64,000 bases of DNA from Lineus longissimus (Eukaryota; Nemertea; Pilidiophora; Heteronemertea; Lineidae): contig NC_088318.1 of assembly GCF_910592395.1 (NCBI RefSeq), positions 8,124,349 to 8,188,348 on the forward strand, in the 5' to 3' direction. Within the stretch, counting starts at the first letter, position 1; every line of letters begins with the position of its first letter. The notes below the pieces were generated by a model. The model was not told the origin of the DNA. It saw only the letters and a program-made list of their open reading frames with translations, and did not search any database. Both the position numbers and the translations under genes were made by a program. This document shows positions 20,417-27,584 of the stretch, in pieces.

Positions 20417-21631
20417 ATGGACACATCGTTTGGTAAATATCTTGATCCTTATAGATCAAACAAAATAGCCAAGGGGCTCAAAGCTAAAAGAAATTATGAA
20501 GTCATCACTCACAATCCTAATTCTGTGAATCCTGGAGAAACACTTTATGTGAAAATTCCTCAGCTTGAAAAAGGACAAGTGATTGTTCCTAAAAGTTTGA
20601 AACTTACATTTAAGTTGTCTACCTCATCAAAAGCAAGTAATGCAGCCAATGCTGCAGCAGCTGGATTTGTGGCGAATGTAGGTCGAAATATTGTTGAAAG
20701 AATTACAACTAAATTGGGTGGAAAAACAATGAGTGAAGTGGACAAATCTTACATCTATAATACGTTCAAGGATTTTTGGTTGACAGAAAAACAAAGGAAA
20801 AATCGTGTTCAGCAAGGTATTGACAAGGAGCAACGAAAAGATGCACTTAAAACAGCATTTGGTGACGGATATTGTATTCCTATTGAGTCAGAACTTTTTG
20901 ATGATCATCTACCTTTTTACCCATCAGCTATTTTAGAATCCATTGAATATAATATCAAATTTAATGACGCAAAATATGTTGTGACAGGAACTGCAACGTC
21001 AAAAACATATGCTGTGAAAGATATTCAACTTGAGTATGAAACAGTCTTTTCCACAGAACTTAGTGAGGAAATCGAAGCAATATATGCTGATACTAGATTT
21101 AGATATGAAGACGTGCATCTTTTGAGAACAGATTCAATTGGAAAGAATAAGCGCATGAATGTCAATGTAGATGTCAATCGTGCATCAACAAAGGGTATTC
21201 TGATATTTTTCCAGAAAAATTACGCTGAGTATGATGCCGAAAATACAAGTTTTCAAAATCCAGACATCACTAATGTGACCATTACTTCAGAAGGAATTTC
21301 TCACTGTATATATAAGTCAGGAATGAAAGCCTATAATCAATTTGATGAAGTCAAACGACTTTATATGTCAGAAGATCTTAAGCAAACTGAAGACTGCATG
21401 ATGGATGTCGAAAAATTCTATGAAAATCATAAATATGCTCTGTGGATTGATCTGAGAAGTACAGAGGATAACTATTTGCATGGATCTGGCACTGCCATGA
21501 GCAATATTAAACATGGTTTACAACTTGAACTTACCAGAAGTACTGAAACAGAATATGACATGCTAGTCTATATTGTAGCTGATGGACTAGTAGGACTTGA
21601 GAATAAACGAGTAAAGGGCATTGTACACTAA
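20417..21631 (+). CDS. Major capsid protein, double jelly-roll type
   Basis: A 404-residue protein recognisable as the Polinton major capsid protein. It has the N-terminal segment found in the family (ETLYVKIPQLEKGQVIVPKS, then LKLTFKL), a first jelly-roll with GRNIVERITTKLGG, and a linker rich in Y and F (DKSYIYNTFKDFW). The second barrel follows, with YALWIDLRSTEDNYLHGSG and the closing strand TEYDMLVYIVADGLV. Trimers of such proteins form hexagonal capsomers in adenovirus-like and NCLDV-like capsids. It starts at AATAAATGG and is followed after 5 bp by the packaging ATPase, the usual partner. No frame break is seen. Confidence 0.92.
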   Translation: MDTSFGKYLDPYRSNKIAKGLKAKRNYEVITHNPNSVNPGETLYVKIPQLEKGQVIVPKSLKLTFKLSTSSKASNAANAAAAGFVANVGRNIVERITTKLGGKTMSEVDKSYIYNTFKDFWLTEKQRKNRVQQGIDKEQRKDALKTAFGDGYCIPIESELFDDHLPFYPSAILESIEYNIKFNDAKYVVTGTATSKTYAVKDIQLEYETVFSTELSEEIEAIYADTRFRYEDVHLLRTDSIGKNKRMNVNVDVNRASTKGILIFFQKNYAEYDAENTSFQNPDITNVTITSEGISHCIYKSGMKAYNQFDEVKRLYMSEDLKQTEDCMMDVEKFYENHKYALWIDLRSTEDNYLHGSGTAMSNIKHGLQLELTRSTETEYDMLVYIVADGLVGLENKRVKGIVH

Positions 21632-21636
21632 AATAA

Positions 21637-22248
21637 ATGAGTGAATTTTATTGTGATCCACCTTTTAATATGTTAATCGTAGGCATGACTGACTGTGGCA
21701 AGACCTACTTTATACTAGATTTACTTGAAAAAGAATTTCGTAAAAAATTCGATGACATTGTGCTTTTTTGTCCAACGATTGACATGAATAAAACTTACCA
21801 AGATAGAGCATGGATGACACAAGATAAAAACAGTCACATTTACCCTCCAAAATTAGTACTTACAGATTTAAACAGTTGTTTAGAAGATGCGATTGACAAT
21901 TTAAAAAGTCAAGATCACCAAACATTATTTATCATTGATGATTGTGCTAATTTGTGGGAATCAAAGAATAAGTGTACAAAATTGACTGAACTAGCTTTCT
22001 CAGGAAGACATTATGGCATTTCTGTTTGGCTTTTGACTCAAAAATATAATGCAGTTGTCAAAGATTTTAGAGAAAATTGTAAACATATGGTGATTCACAC
22101 CATGAATGATCAACACTCTATGGATCAAATCTTCAAAGAAAATCGCTGTATTCCACAAAGCGAAAAAGACACAGTTCTGGCACAGATTGATGCAGGAAAG
22201 AAGCTTATACTGCGCAGAACGATGCCTTTTGATTATTTTTTATCATAA
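21637..22248 (+). CDS. FtsK/HerA (A32-like) genome-packaging ATPase
   Basis: A 203-residue ATPase with Walker A at 16-23 (GMTDCGKT), Walker B at 97-102 (LFIIDD) and a sensor-like LLTQ at 132-135. Size and motif order match the A32-like packaging ATPases of Polintons, virophages and large DNA viruses, which drive DNA into preformed capsids. It sits 5 bp after the major capsid gene, and its ATG lies in AATAAATGA. The frame is intact. Expression is probably coupled with the capsid gene. Confidence 0.94.
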   Translation: MSEFYCDPPFNMLIVGMTDCGKTYFILDLLEKEFRKKFDDIVLFCPTIDMNKTYQDRAWMTQDKNSHIYPPKLVLTDLNSCLEDAIDNLKSQDHQTLFIIDDCANLWESKNKCTKLTELAFSGRHYGISVWLLTQKYNAVVKDFRENCKHMVIHTMNDQHSMDQIFKENRCIPQSEKDTVLAQIDAGKKLILRRTMPFDYFLS

Positions 22249-22252
22249 ATAA

Positions 22253-22675
22253 ATGGAAACTATTGTTGAAGAAGATTCTGTAGACACAATGCGAAGTGAA
22301 TTACTGTCACACTATCAATCAGGCTTACTCAGTAAACTAGACATAAAATCATCTGAGGCTACGATTAAAAAAGCGTCACAAAAAAATTTGGAGAAATTAT
22401 ATAATGAGTATAACATTAAATATAATACTCAGATTGCTGATGATGTAGTGTCTAACTTACTCTTCGGTTATACACAAGCAGTAAAAATGGTATTTCCAAA
22501 TTTGGATCAAAAAAAATTACATGAAAAATTAAATGACAATATCATCGTCAACCATGAAATTAAAAAACAACTGGGTCACTATATGAACCCAACACTTTTA
22601 GCTGCAGGTACAATTGTAGTCAATACAGCTGAAACTGCCATTGAAAAAAGCAAAGACACATGTGAGGATTCCTAA
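22253..22675 (+). CDS. Small protein of unknown function
   Basis: A 140-residue, mostly helical protein starting at AATAAATGG, 4 bp after the ATPase. A mildly hydrophobic stretch lies near 111-124 (NPTLLAAGTIVVNTA). No cysteines form a metal site. I do not recognise a family. Its place in the capsid-ATPase cluster suggests a virion or assembly role. Confidence 0.7.
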   Translation: METIVEEDSVDTMRSELLSHYQSGLLSKLDIKSSEATIKKASQKNLEKLYNEYNIKYNTQIADDVVSNLLFGYTQAVKMVFPNLDQKKLHEKLNDNIIVNHEIKKQLGHYMNPTLLAAGTIVVNTAETAIEKSKDTCEDS

Positions 22676-22702
22676 ATTTTATAGAGTCTGACTGTATAAA
22701 AT
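22676..22702. terminator. Hairpin filling the gap between convergent stop codons
   Basis: ATTTTATA pairs with TATAAAAT, and after one G-G mismatch AGTC pairs with GACT. The 27-bp structure exactly fills the space between the plus-strand stop (ends 22675) and the minus-strand stop (from 22703). Confidence 0.55.
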
Positions 22703-23407
22703 CTATGGCCAATGTAATGTTTTAAAATCGTCATACACCTTTTCTAAAGAAGATGTGAGGACACTCGCTGATGCAGCTGCTTGCTTGTCCACTTTTTTCA
22801 ACTCTTTTCTCGTCGCTGCGCTTATACTTGCTGGTGCTAAAAGATAGTGTTCATTTAATTTTCTCAAAATATGTTTGTTAAAAAAGAAGGACTTTCTGCT
22901 TAGTTTATCCCTATTCTTTTCAAACAGGTCTTCTAACCTTTTCACATCCTTGAAAATTAAATGATTGTCCACTTTCTTGAACAATGGTTCATCCTTATAC
23001 TGCTCCTTAAACTTTTGAAACTTAGATATCACATAGGTATGAGTTTTTTCCAAGCCATAGTGTGAGCCAGATATATATGTTCTTTGAATAGAATTTGTCC
23101 ACAAATCTGGTGTCTCATTATATAGATTAAAAGCATTGTCTATATCACCACAATCATTACACACGACTTCATGTTCTAATATAGTACAATCGGTTGAATA
23201 ACAGCCTTGACATATCCAATGATTACAATATAACATGACATATTTTCCAGCTATTTTAAGATGCTCTCGCAAATTATAGGGCACACGTGTCATGTCATGT
23301 TGATAGTGTCTTGCGTCATTTTTTTCTAATGCGTCAACCACTTTGTCATATATTTCTTCAAAGTTGTCAAATCTAACATTTGGACGAATTTTTACGGCGT
23401 GAAACAT
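22703..23407 (-). CDS. Zinc-ribbon protein, putative VLTF3/TFIIB-like transcription factor
   Basis: A 234-residue protein. A zinc ribbon (C66, C69, C83, C86; WICQGCYSTDC, then HEVVCNDCGDI) closely follows the TFIIB-type pattern, in which CxxC is followed about 14 residues later by VVCxxCG. Further cysteines lie at 61 and 74. The downstream region is helical and basic, with an aromatic/His stretch (YISGSHYGLEKTHTYVISKF) that recalls the VLTF3-like late transcription factors of poxviruses and other NCLDV. The ribbon is seen directly; the VLTF3 assignment is inference. The start is the first ATG, preceded by ATAAATAAAAC, one of three starts lacking exact TAAATG. A role as gene-specific factor for the TAAATG-type starts would fit. 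Confidence 0.7.
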   Translation of the reverse strand: MFHAVKIRPNVRFDNFEEIYDKVVDALEKNDARHYQHDMTRVPYNLREHLKIAGKYVMLYCNHWICQGCYSTDCTILEHEVVCNDCGDIDNAFNLYNETPDLWTNSIQRTYISGSHYGLEKTHTYVISKFQKFKEQYKDEPLFKKVDNHLIFKDVKRLEDLFEKNRDKLSRKSFFFNKHILRKLNEHYLLAPASISAATRKELKKVDKQAAASASVLTSSLEKVYDDFKTLHWP

Positions 23408-23438
23408 GTTTTATTTATGACAACATCATTTTTATTAA

Positions 23439-23578
23439 TATCACCACATTTTAAATCAACTATCACCACATTTTAAATCAACTATCACCACATTTTAAAT
23501 CATAATAATAGTCATAATAATAGTCGCTAATAGTCATAATAATAGTCGCTAATAGTCATAATAATAGTCATAATATTT
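23439..23578. repeat. Tandem 22-bp repeats between divergent genes
   Basis: Two adjoining arrays with the same 22-bp period. TATCACCACATTTTAAATCA plus AC occurs almost three times at 23439-23502, and AATAGTCATAATAATAGTCG plus CT about three times up to 23578. The array fills the intergenic region between the zinc-ribbon gene (leftward) and the gene at 23591 (rightward). It may be an upstream activating array or replication site. Confidence 0.8.
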
Positions 23579-23590
23579 TTCATAAAATAA

Positions 23591-23866
23591 ATGAGTGAAG
23601 ACACAACAACTGAAATTACAACAACTGAAAAGTCAAAGAATCCTAAGAGAGTTGAATGGGGTAAAAAATTAGGTCAGTTGAATAAAGGAAAGAAAAAAAA
23701 TAAAATAGAGGAGAAGCAAAATTATGATGTGCCTTATCCTTTCATAGTGATAGGTGGCATCACTTTAGCAGGTTTTGTTTGGTTCTATTCCAAGTCACCT
23801 ACTTCTGTAACACCGATTGAAAAATTAGAGAAACCTAAACAAAAATCTGACAATCTGATCTTATAA
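23591..23866 (+). CDS. Small basic membrane protein
   Basis: A 91-residue protein starting at AATAAATGA. The N-terminal part is threonine-rich, followed by a basic stretch KNPKRVEWGKKLGQLNKGKK (17-36) and one membrane segment at about 50-67 (PFIVIGGITLAGFVWFYS). The KxPKRVxxGKKL motif resembles small basic proteins I recall from other Polintons. No enzymatic motif. A DNA-associated or membrane virion component is possible. Confidence 0.72.
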   Translation: MSEDTTTEITTTEKSKNPKRVEWGKKLGQLNKGKKKNKIEEKQNYDVPYPFIVIGGITLAGFVWFYSKSPTSVTPIEKLEKPKQKSDNLIL

Positions 23867-23893
23867 ATTTTCAAAAAATTTTACTATAAATAA

Positions 23894-24130
23894 ATGAGCA
23901 CTGTGATCGATACGAAAAATATTGGAAACACCATTTACCATTCTGCAGTTTTAGCCGCACTTGTTGTTGGCTATGGCATGGCTGCTAAAAAGCTACTCAA
24001 GTCAAATATTGGCGACCCCAGTAAACCTGATATGATGGAGGCAGTGAAGCTCACTGGAGCGGTGTCACTAGCTATTATGACGAAAGGCTATCTGGAAAAG
24101 CAAGGATTGCCAAAGAACATCACTAATTAA
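23894..24130 (+). CDS. Small hydrophobic protein, two membrane segments
   Basis: A 78-residue protein with hydrophobic segments at about 17-30 (AVLAALVVGYGMAA) and 52-63 (KLTGAVSLAIMT). It starts at AATAAATGA, 27 bp after its neighbour, and is followed by three hairpins. Comparable small hydrophobic proteins occur in many Polintons; function unknown. Confidence 0.68.
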   Translation: MSTVIDTKNIGNTIYHSAVLAALVVGYGMAAKKLLKSNIGDPSKPDMMEAVKLTGAVSLAIMTKGYLEKQGLPKNITN

Positions 24131-24132
24131 AC

Positions 24133-24190
24133 AGAGCTAGCAATTTGGTAGCTCTCTTAATGGCAACAGAGCTACCAATTTGGTAGCTCT
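24133..24190. terminator. Two tandem copies of the recurrent gene-end hairpin
   Basis: Copy 1 (24133-24155) has one mismatch in the stem; copy 2 (24168-24190) is identical to the hairpin after polB. The copies are separated by CTTAATGGCAAC, the same spacer that follows the polB hairpin. The block starts 2 bp after the stop codon. Confidence 0.65.
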
Positions 24191-24212
24191 TGACACATTG
24201 ATTGAGTAAGAT

Positions 24213-24248
24213 TAATTTCAATGTGCTGTTTTAAGCATATTGAAATTA
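24213..24248. terminator. 15-bp hairpin before the gene at 24262
   Basis: TAATTTCAATGTGCT pairs with AGCATATTGAAATTA with one G-U pair and a 6-base loop. It could end upstream transcripts or shape the leader of the next gene. Confidence 0.45.
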
Positions 24249-24261
24249 TTTTTTAAAATAA

Positions 24262-24651
24262 ATGGCTGGCATGATTTTAACAACACTATTTGGAGCAGTA
24301 GCTAATGCGACTGCTTTCGTTGGAGGAAATGCCATGTTTCACGCATTTGATGCTAAGAATGCTGCAGAAGAGCGTAAAAGACACGATTTAGCAAGCGAAA
24401 AATTACAAAAGGAATCAGCCATGTGGTCACACAACAGAATTAAACATCTGGACTTCCTAGCAGAGCAAAGACAGAAAAAACATCAAGCACAATCAGACAT
24501 GTTAGACATGACAGACTCTATCCGCTACTATGACAGCATCCATCCTAAGCCAACATTAAATTATAAACCTAGTTCTTCTCAGAAAAATTATGAACAAGCC
24601 TATATTGCAGGGAGTGTGATTGGATCAGCTGTTTTATCAAAATTTATTTAA
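24262..24651 (+). CDS. Polinton accessory protein, helical with hydrophobic ends
   Basis: A 129-residue protein starting at AATAAATGG. A hydrophobic N terminus (about 3-25) is followed by a long charged helix (EERKRHDLASEKLQKES, then WSHNRIKHLDFLAEQRQKK) and a short hydrophobic C terminus (AYIAGSVIGSAVLSKFI). The (A/E)ERKRHDLA...W...R.K.LDF arrangement resembles a small protein I recall from other animal Polintons, of unknown function and possibly structural. The next gene starts 5 bp downstream. Confidence 0.75.
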   Translation: MAGMILTTLFGAVANATAFVGGNAMFHAFDAKNAAEERKRHDLASEKLQKESAMWSHNRIKHLDFLAEQRQKKHQAQSDMLDMTDSIRYYDSIHPKPTLNYKPSSSQKNYEQAYIAGSVIGSAVLSKFI

Positions 24652-24656
24652 AATAA

Positions 24657-26096
24657 ATGGCTGATGCTGATCCAACATTTGAAAATCCAGTATTTGAAGA
24701 TGATTTTCAAGATGCTACAGATGACTTGGTAGATGTGGAAGAGCAACAAAGAGAGGATAATGGTAATCTTATAGATGAATTAACTGGAGATGTTCCACGA
24801 CCTGTAAGGGAAAGTTTAATGAACGCTGAGGCAATCATTGATGCAAAAGATGAATTTTTAGAGAAATTTATGAAAAAAAATAAATTAAAATTAAAACCAA
24901 GTGTAGATATAAACACTGTGCGTAACAGTCTGATAATTGATGAAAACCAAGATATATTTTTTAAAACAAATAAAGGGGAGAGAATTAAACTAACACAAAA
25001 AAATCAAGAACCTTATACTGTTAAATCTGTAAAAGGAGCAGGAAAAGGACAATTCATGAGATTTTTTATAAAAGATAATGTTGAAGAAACTCCAATACTT
25101 GAAAATGTTGGAGAAAACACAGCTAGAAGACAATTGACCTACGAAGATGGAGCAGGATCTAGTGCATTGGATAACATAAATTCAACAATTCCACTGGAAC
25201 CTGAAATTATTGACAGAAATGAGAAAGCGAGAGTACAGGACACAAATATTGATACTGGCGAATCAACGTTTGTTGAAGTTGAATCTAATGATGTTGATGA
25301 CATTCAAGATGCCACTTTGAGCTCAAACGAACCTATGAAAACAAAGAATTCTAAATTAGATGAAGTCATTGACTATTTCAGAAGACAGTATAAAGCTATT
25401 AAAGAAAAATTTAGTCAAGCACGTGACAGAATAAAAGATAAAATAAGCAAACTGAGACAAAGTGATGATATTGAAATGGAACCTTTAATTGAGCGTGAAG
25501 AACAAAATCTAAATGAAATTGATGAGGCAGAATCAGAAGAAATTGATAATTTGAACAAAAGAAGCAGGAGACATTTTAAACAATTAGCTATGAATTTACG
25601 AGATACAGTCAACTCTCAAAAAGAATCCTTAGGAGAAAGACTTGACGCATTATTCAAATTGAAAGGTTTTAAACTTGCTACTATTGTGACTGCAGTTATT
25701 ATAGCATTGTCTGCCATTGGTAGCACTATAGGCGCTTTAGTCAAACCAAGTGCTCCTTCTAAGTCAGTTAAACCTGATACACCGGGAGGATCTGGAAGAC
25801 CCAGTCAACCTATAGGACCTAGCAAACCTCCTAGTAAAATTACACAAGGTTTGATCAAATTTAAACATTGGCTACTTTCTTTAGGTAAAAAAGCTTTAGT
25901 CGCTTTGCCTGGCATTTTAGGCTCTATTGTGTCTACTCTCCTAAAAGCAGCTGCTAGTGTTGTAGGATTTTTAGCAGAGCATCTGATTATTATGGTCGCT
26001 GTCACTATTTTAGTGATTATTCAAGTATTATCAACCAATATAGGAACCATTAAACAAAAAGCACATAAAATTTCTTCTAAAATAAATGAACGTTAG
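24657..26096 (+). CDS. Large membrane-associated Polinton protein
   Basis: A 479-residue protein. An acidic N terminus is followed by a segment with NQDIFFKTNKGERIKL (about 97-112) that recalls a motif in other Polinton proteins. Next come a charged helical region (250-320), a membrane segment near 341-363, a proline/glycine-rich linker (366-397), and two long hydrophobic stretches (about 412-460). The architecture suggests an integral membrane or internal virion protein. It starts at AATAAATGG and overlaps the minor capsid gene by 11 bp, whose ATG lies within its last codons. Confidence 0.78.
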   Translation: MADADPTFENPVFEDDFQDATDDLVDVEEQQREDNGNLIDELTGDVPRPVRESLMNAEAIIDAKDEFLEKFMKKNKLKLKPSVDINTVRNSLIIDENQDIFFKTNKGERIKLTQKNQEPYTVKSVKGAGKGQFMRFFIKDNVEETPILENVGENTARRQLTYEDGAGSSALDNINSTIPLEPEIIDRNEKARVQDTNIDTGESTFVEVESNDVDDIQDATLSSNEPMKTKNSKLDEVIDYFRRQYKAIKEKFSQARDRIKDKISKLRQSDDIEMEPLIEREEQNLNEIDEAESEEIDNLNKRSRRHFKQLAMNLRDTVNSQKESLGERLDALFKLKGFKLATIVTAVIIALSAIGSTIGALVKPSAPSKSVKPDTPGGSGRPSQPIGPSKPPSKITQGLIKFKHWLLSLGKKALVALPGILGSIVSTLLKAAASVVGFLAEHLIIMVAVTILVIIQVLSTNIGTIKQKAHKISSKINER

Positions 26097-26775
26097 ATTT
26101 CATGATGTATTAAGGATTCTACTTCCAGCGAGTATTCAATCCTATAACACTGTACAAGTTGAAAAGGCTATTATTCCTATGACTTACTATAATTTTTCAA
26201 GAAAGAAGGGAAATAGTCATCTACGATTAGCGACGGTCGTCAATGATGAATATACAGCACAGGATATCATTGTTATTCCTGATGGATTTTATACACCAGC
26301 GACGTATAATAAAGCGATTAATGAAGCGTTGAAAGAAAAAGGACATGCTGATGACTTTGAGTTGACTTATATACCTTCATTAGGGAAAATAAACATTAAA
26401 GTTAAGCCACCATTTGGTGTCATTCTCCATCAAGAACTAGGTGACATATTAGGCATGACTCATGAAGAGATTACCTTCATAAGCTCAGAAATTACTGGAA
26501 ATAAACCTTGTAAACTTCTACCCTATCATGAGTATAGAATTTCTTGTTCAATTGTGGATGGACATAAAAATTTAGTGAATGGACAACGCAGTGATCTTAT
26601 TACATCATTTGTTCCTAAAGGTAAATATTATGGAGATATTCATGAATATACCTCCCTTCAAAAAGTAAAGATCGCAAAGCACGATCATACTAGTATTGAA
26701 CTACAGGTTAAAGATCAGAATGATAATCCTATTGACTTTTTAACGCCAGTTTCCATTGATTTACGATTAGAATAA
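26086..26775 (+). CDS. Minor capsid (penton) protein, single jelly-roll
   Basis: A 229-residue protein recognisable as the Polinton minor capsid protein. Features include VEKAIIPMTYYNFS near the start, FYTPATYNKAINEALKEKG, a strand pair around GKINIKVKPPFGVILH, ELGDILGMTHEE, YRISCSIVDGHKNLV and the closing IELQVKDQNDNPIDFLTPVS. Such proteins form pentameric vertices in capsids with double jelly-roll shells. The ATG is in AATAAATGA inside the end of the preceding gene, and its stop codon directly abuts the next ATG. Confidence 0.88.
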   Translation: MNVRFHDVLRILLPASIQSYNTVQVEKAIIPMTYYNFSRKKGNSHLRLATVVNDEYTAQDIIVIPDGFYTPATYNKAINEALKEKGHADDFELTYIPSLGKINIKVKPPFGVILHQELGDILGMTHEEITFISSEITGNKPCKLLPYHEYRISCSIVDGHKNLVNGQRSDLITSFVPKGKYYGDIHEYTSLQKVKIAKHDHTSIELQVKDQNDNPIDFLTPVSIDLRLE

Positions 26776-27204
26776 ATGGATTGTGTCGATGGTGTTGACG
26801 CTGAACAATTTAGACTTGAAAAAATTAAAGAAAAATTGACTGAATTAGAATTGGCTATCGAAAAAAGGAAAAAGTTACATAAACATTATAAAAAAGCGAG
26901 CCAAATCTTACACAGTTTTGAAATTGGTATGTATATTACCAGTGTCACAGTCGCCTCAATTGGAGCAGCATCTGTGATTGGAAATGTCATCAGCATTCCA
27001 ATTTCTGCCATTTGTACAGTGTTAGGCTTAGTTGGAAAAATTGTCGTTCCTAAGTTGAGGAAAAAGGAGAAAAAACATCTAGCTATTTTAACTGAGAAAA
27101 AAGCATGCTTACGAGGCATTGATAATTTACTGTCCAGATATTTGGACAATGGTGCTATTTCTGCCAGTGAATTTGAGCTCATCCTAGAATCCGAAATGAC
27201 ATGA
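26776..27204 (+). CDS. Coiled-coil protein with hydrophobic hairpin
   Basis: A 142-residue protein. Its ATG immediately follows the stop codon of the minor capsid gene (AATAAATGG spans the junction), so translation may be coupled or a separate promoter used. An N-terminal coiled coil (about 11-46, EKIKEKLTELELAIEKRKK) precedes a hydrophobic region (52-100) likely to form a membrane hairpin, then a charged C terminus. No known family recognised. Confidence 0.7.
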   Translation: MDCVDGVDAEQFRLEKIKEKLTELELAIEKRKKLHKHYKKASQILHSFEIGMYITSVTVASIGAASVIGNVISIPISAICTVLGLVGKIVVPKLRKKEKKHLAILTEKKACLRGIDNLLSRYLDNGAISASEFELILESEMT

Positions 27205-27267
27205 CTTTCATCTGAGATAATCAGTTTGGGCTGTAAAGCGAGTCAGACAAAAGTAGTGTAGATGAGT

Positions 27268-27297
27268 AAATTTATAAGCTTAAGAGTTTATAAAATT
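27268..27297. terminator. Imperfect hairpin at convergent gene ends
   Basis: TAAATTTATAAGC pairs with GTTTATAAAATTA at 11 of 13 positions. It overlaps the end of the minus-strand gene that stops at 27288, facing the plus-strand gene ending at 27204. Confidence 0.35.
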
Positions 27298-27563
27298 ACA
27301 TCGGTCAGATTTACAGATCCTTCTTTATAATATCTTAGGTCTATGATAGACATATCAAGCCATGGGTTATAACACACATGACCATATATATGATTTTTAA
27401 TCAACATTCTTTTATGCTCCATAAGACACGTGACATTCATTGGAAAGTCTGTGATGTTCACGATTGGAGTATGTCTAGGTATAAAATTAATTCCGGTTAA
27501 AATGACATTTCCAGTTATTGATAAGATTAGGACACCCATGAGAGCTTTCGCAGTTTTGTTCAT
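27288..27563 (-). CDS. Small putative membrane glycoprotein
   Basis: A 91-residue protein with an N-terminal hydrophobic segment (about 6-27, ALMGVLILSITGNVILTGI) that could be a signal anchor. The outer part has two cysteines (46 and 64) and several N-glycosylation sequons (NIT, NVT, NLT). It reads inward from the right end, just after the right terminal-repeat gene; the start is preceded by GTAAATAAA. A surface role in membrane or virion is plausible but unproven. Confidence 0.6.
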   Translation of the reverse strand: MNKTAKALMGVLILSITGNVILTGINFIPRHTPIVNITDFPMNVTCLMEHKRMLIKNHIYGHVCYNPWLDMSIIDLRYYKEGSVNLTDVIL

Positions 27564-27584
27564 TTTATTTACAATTTATTTTCT

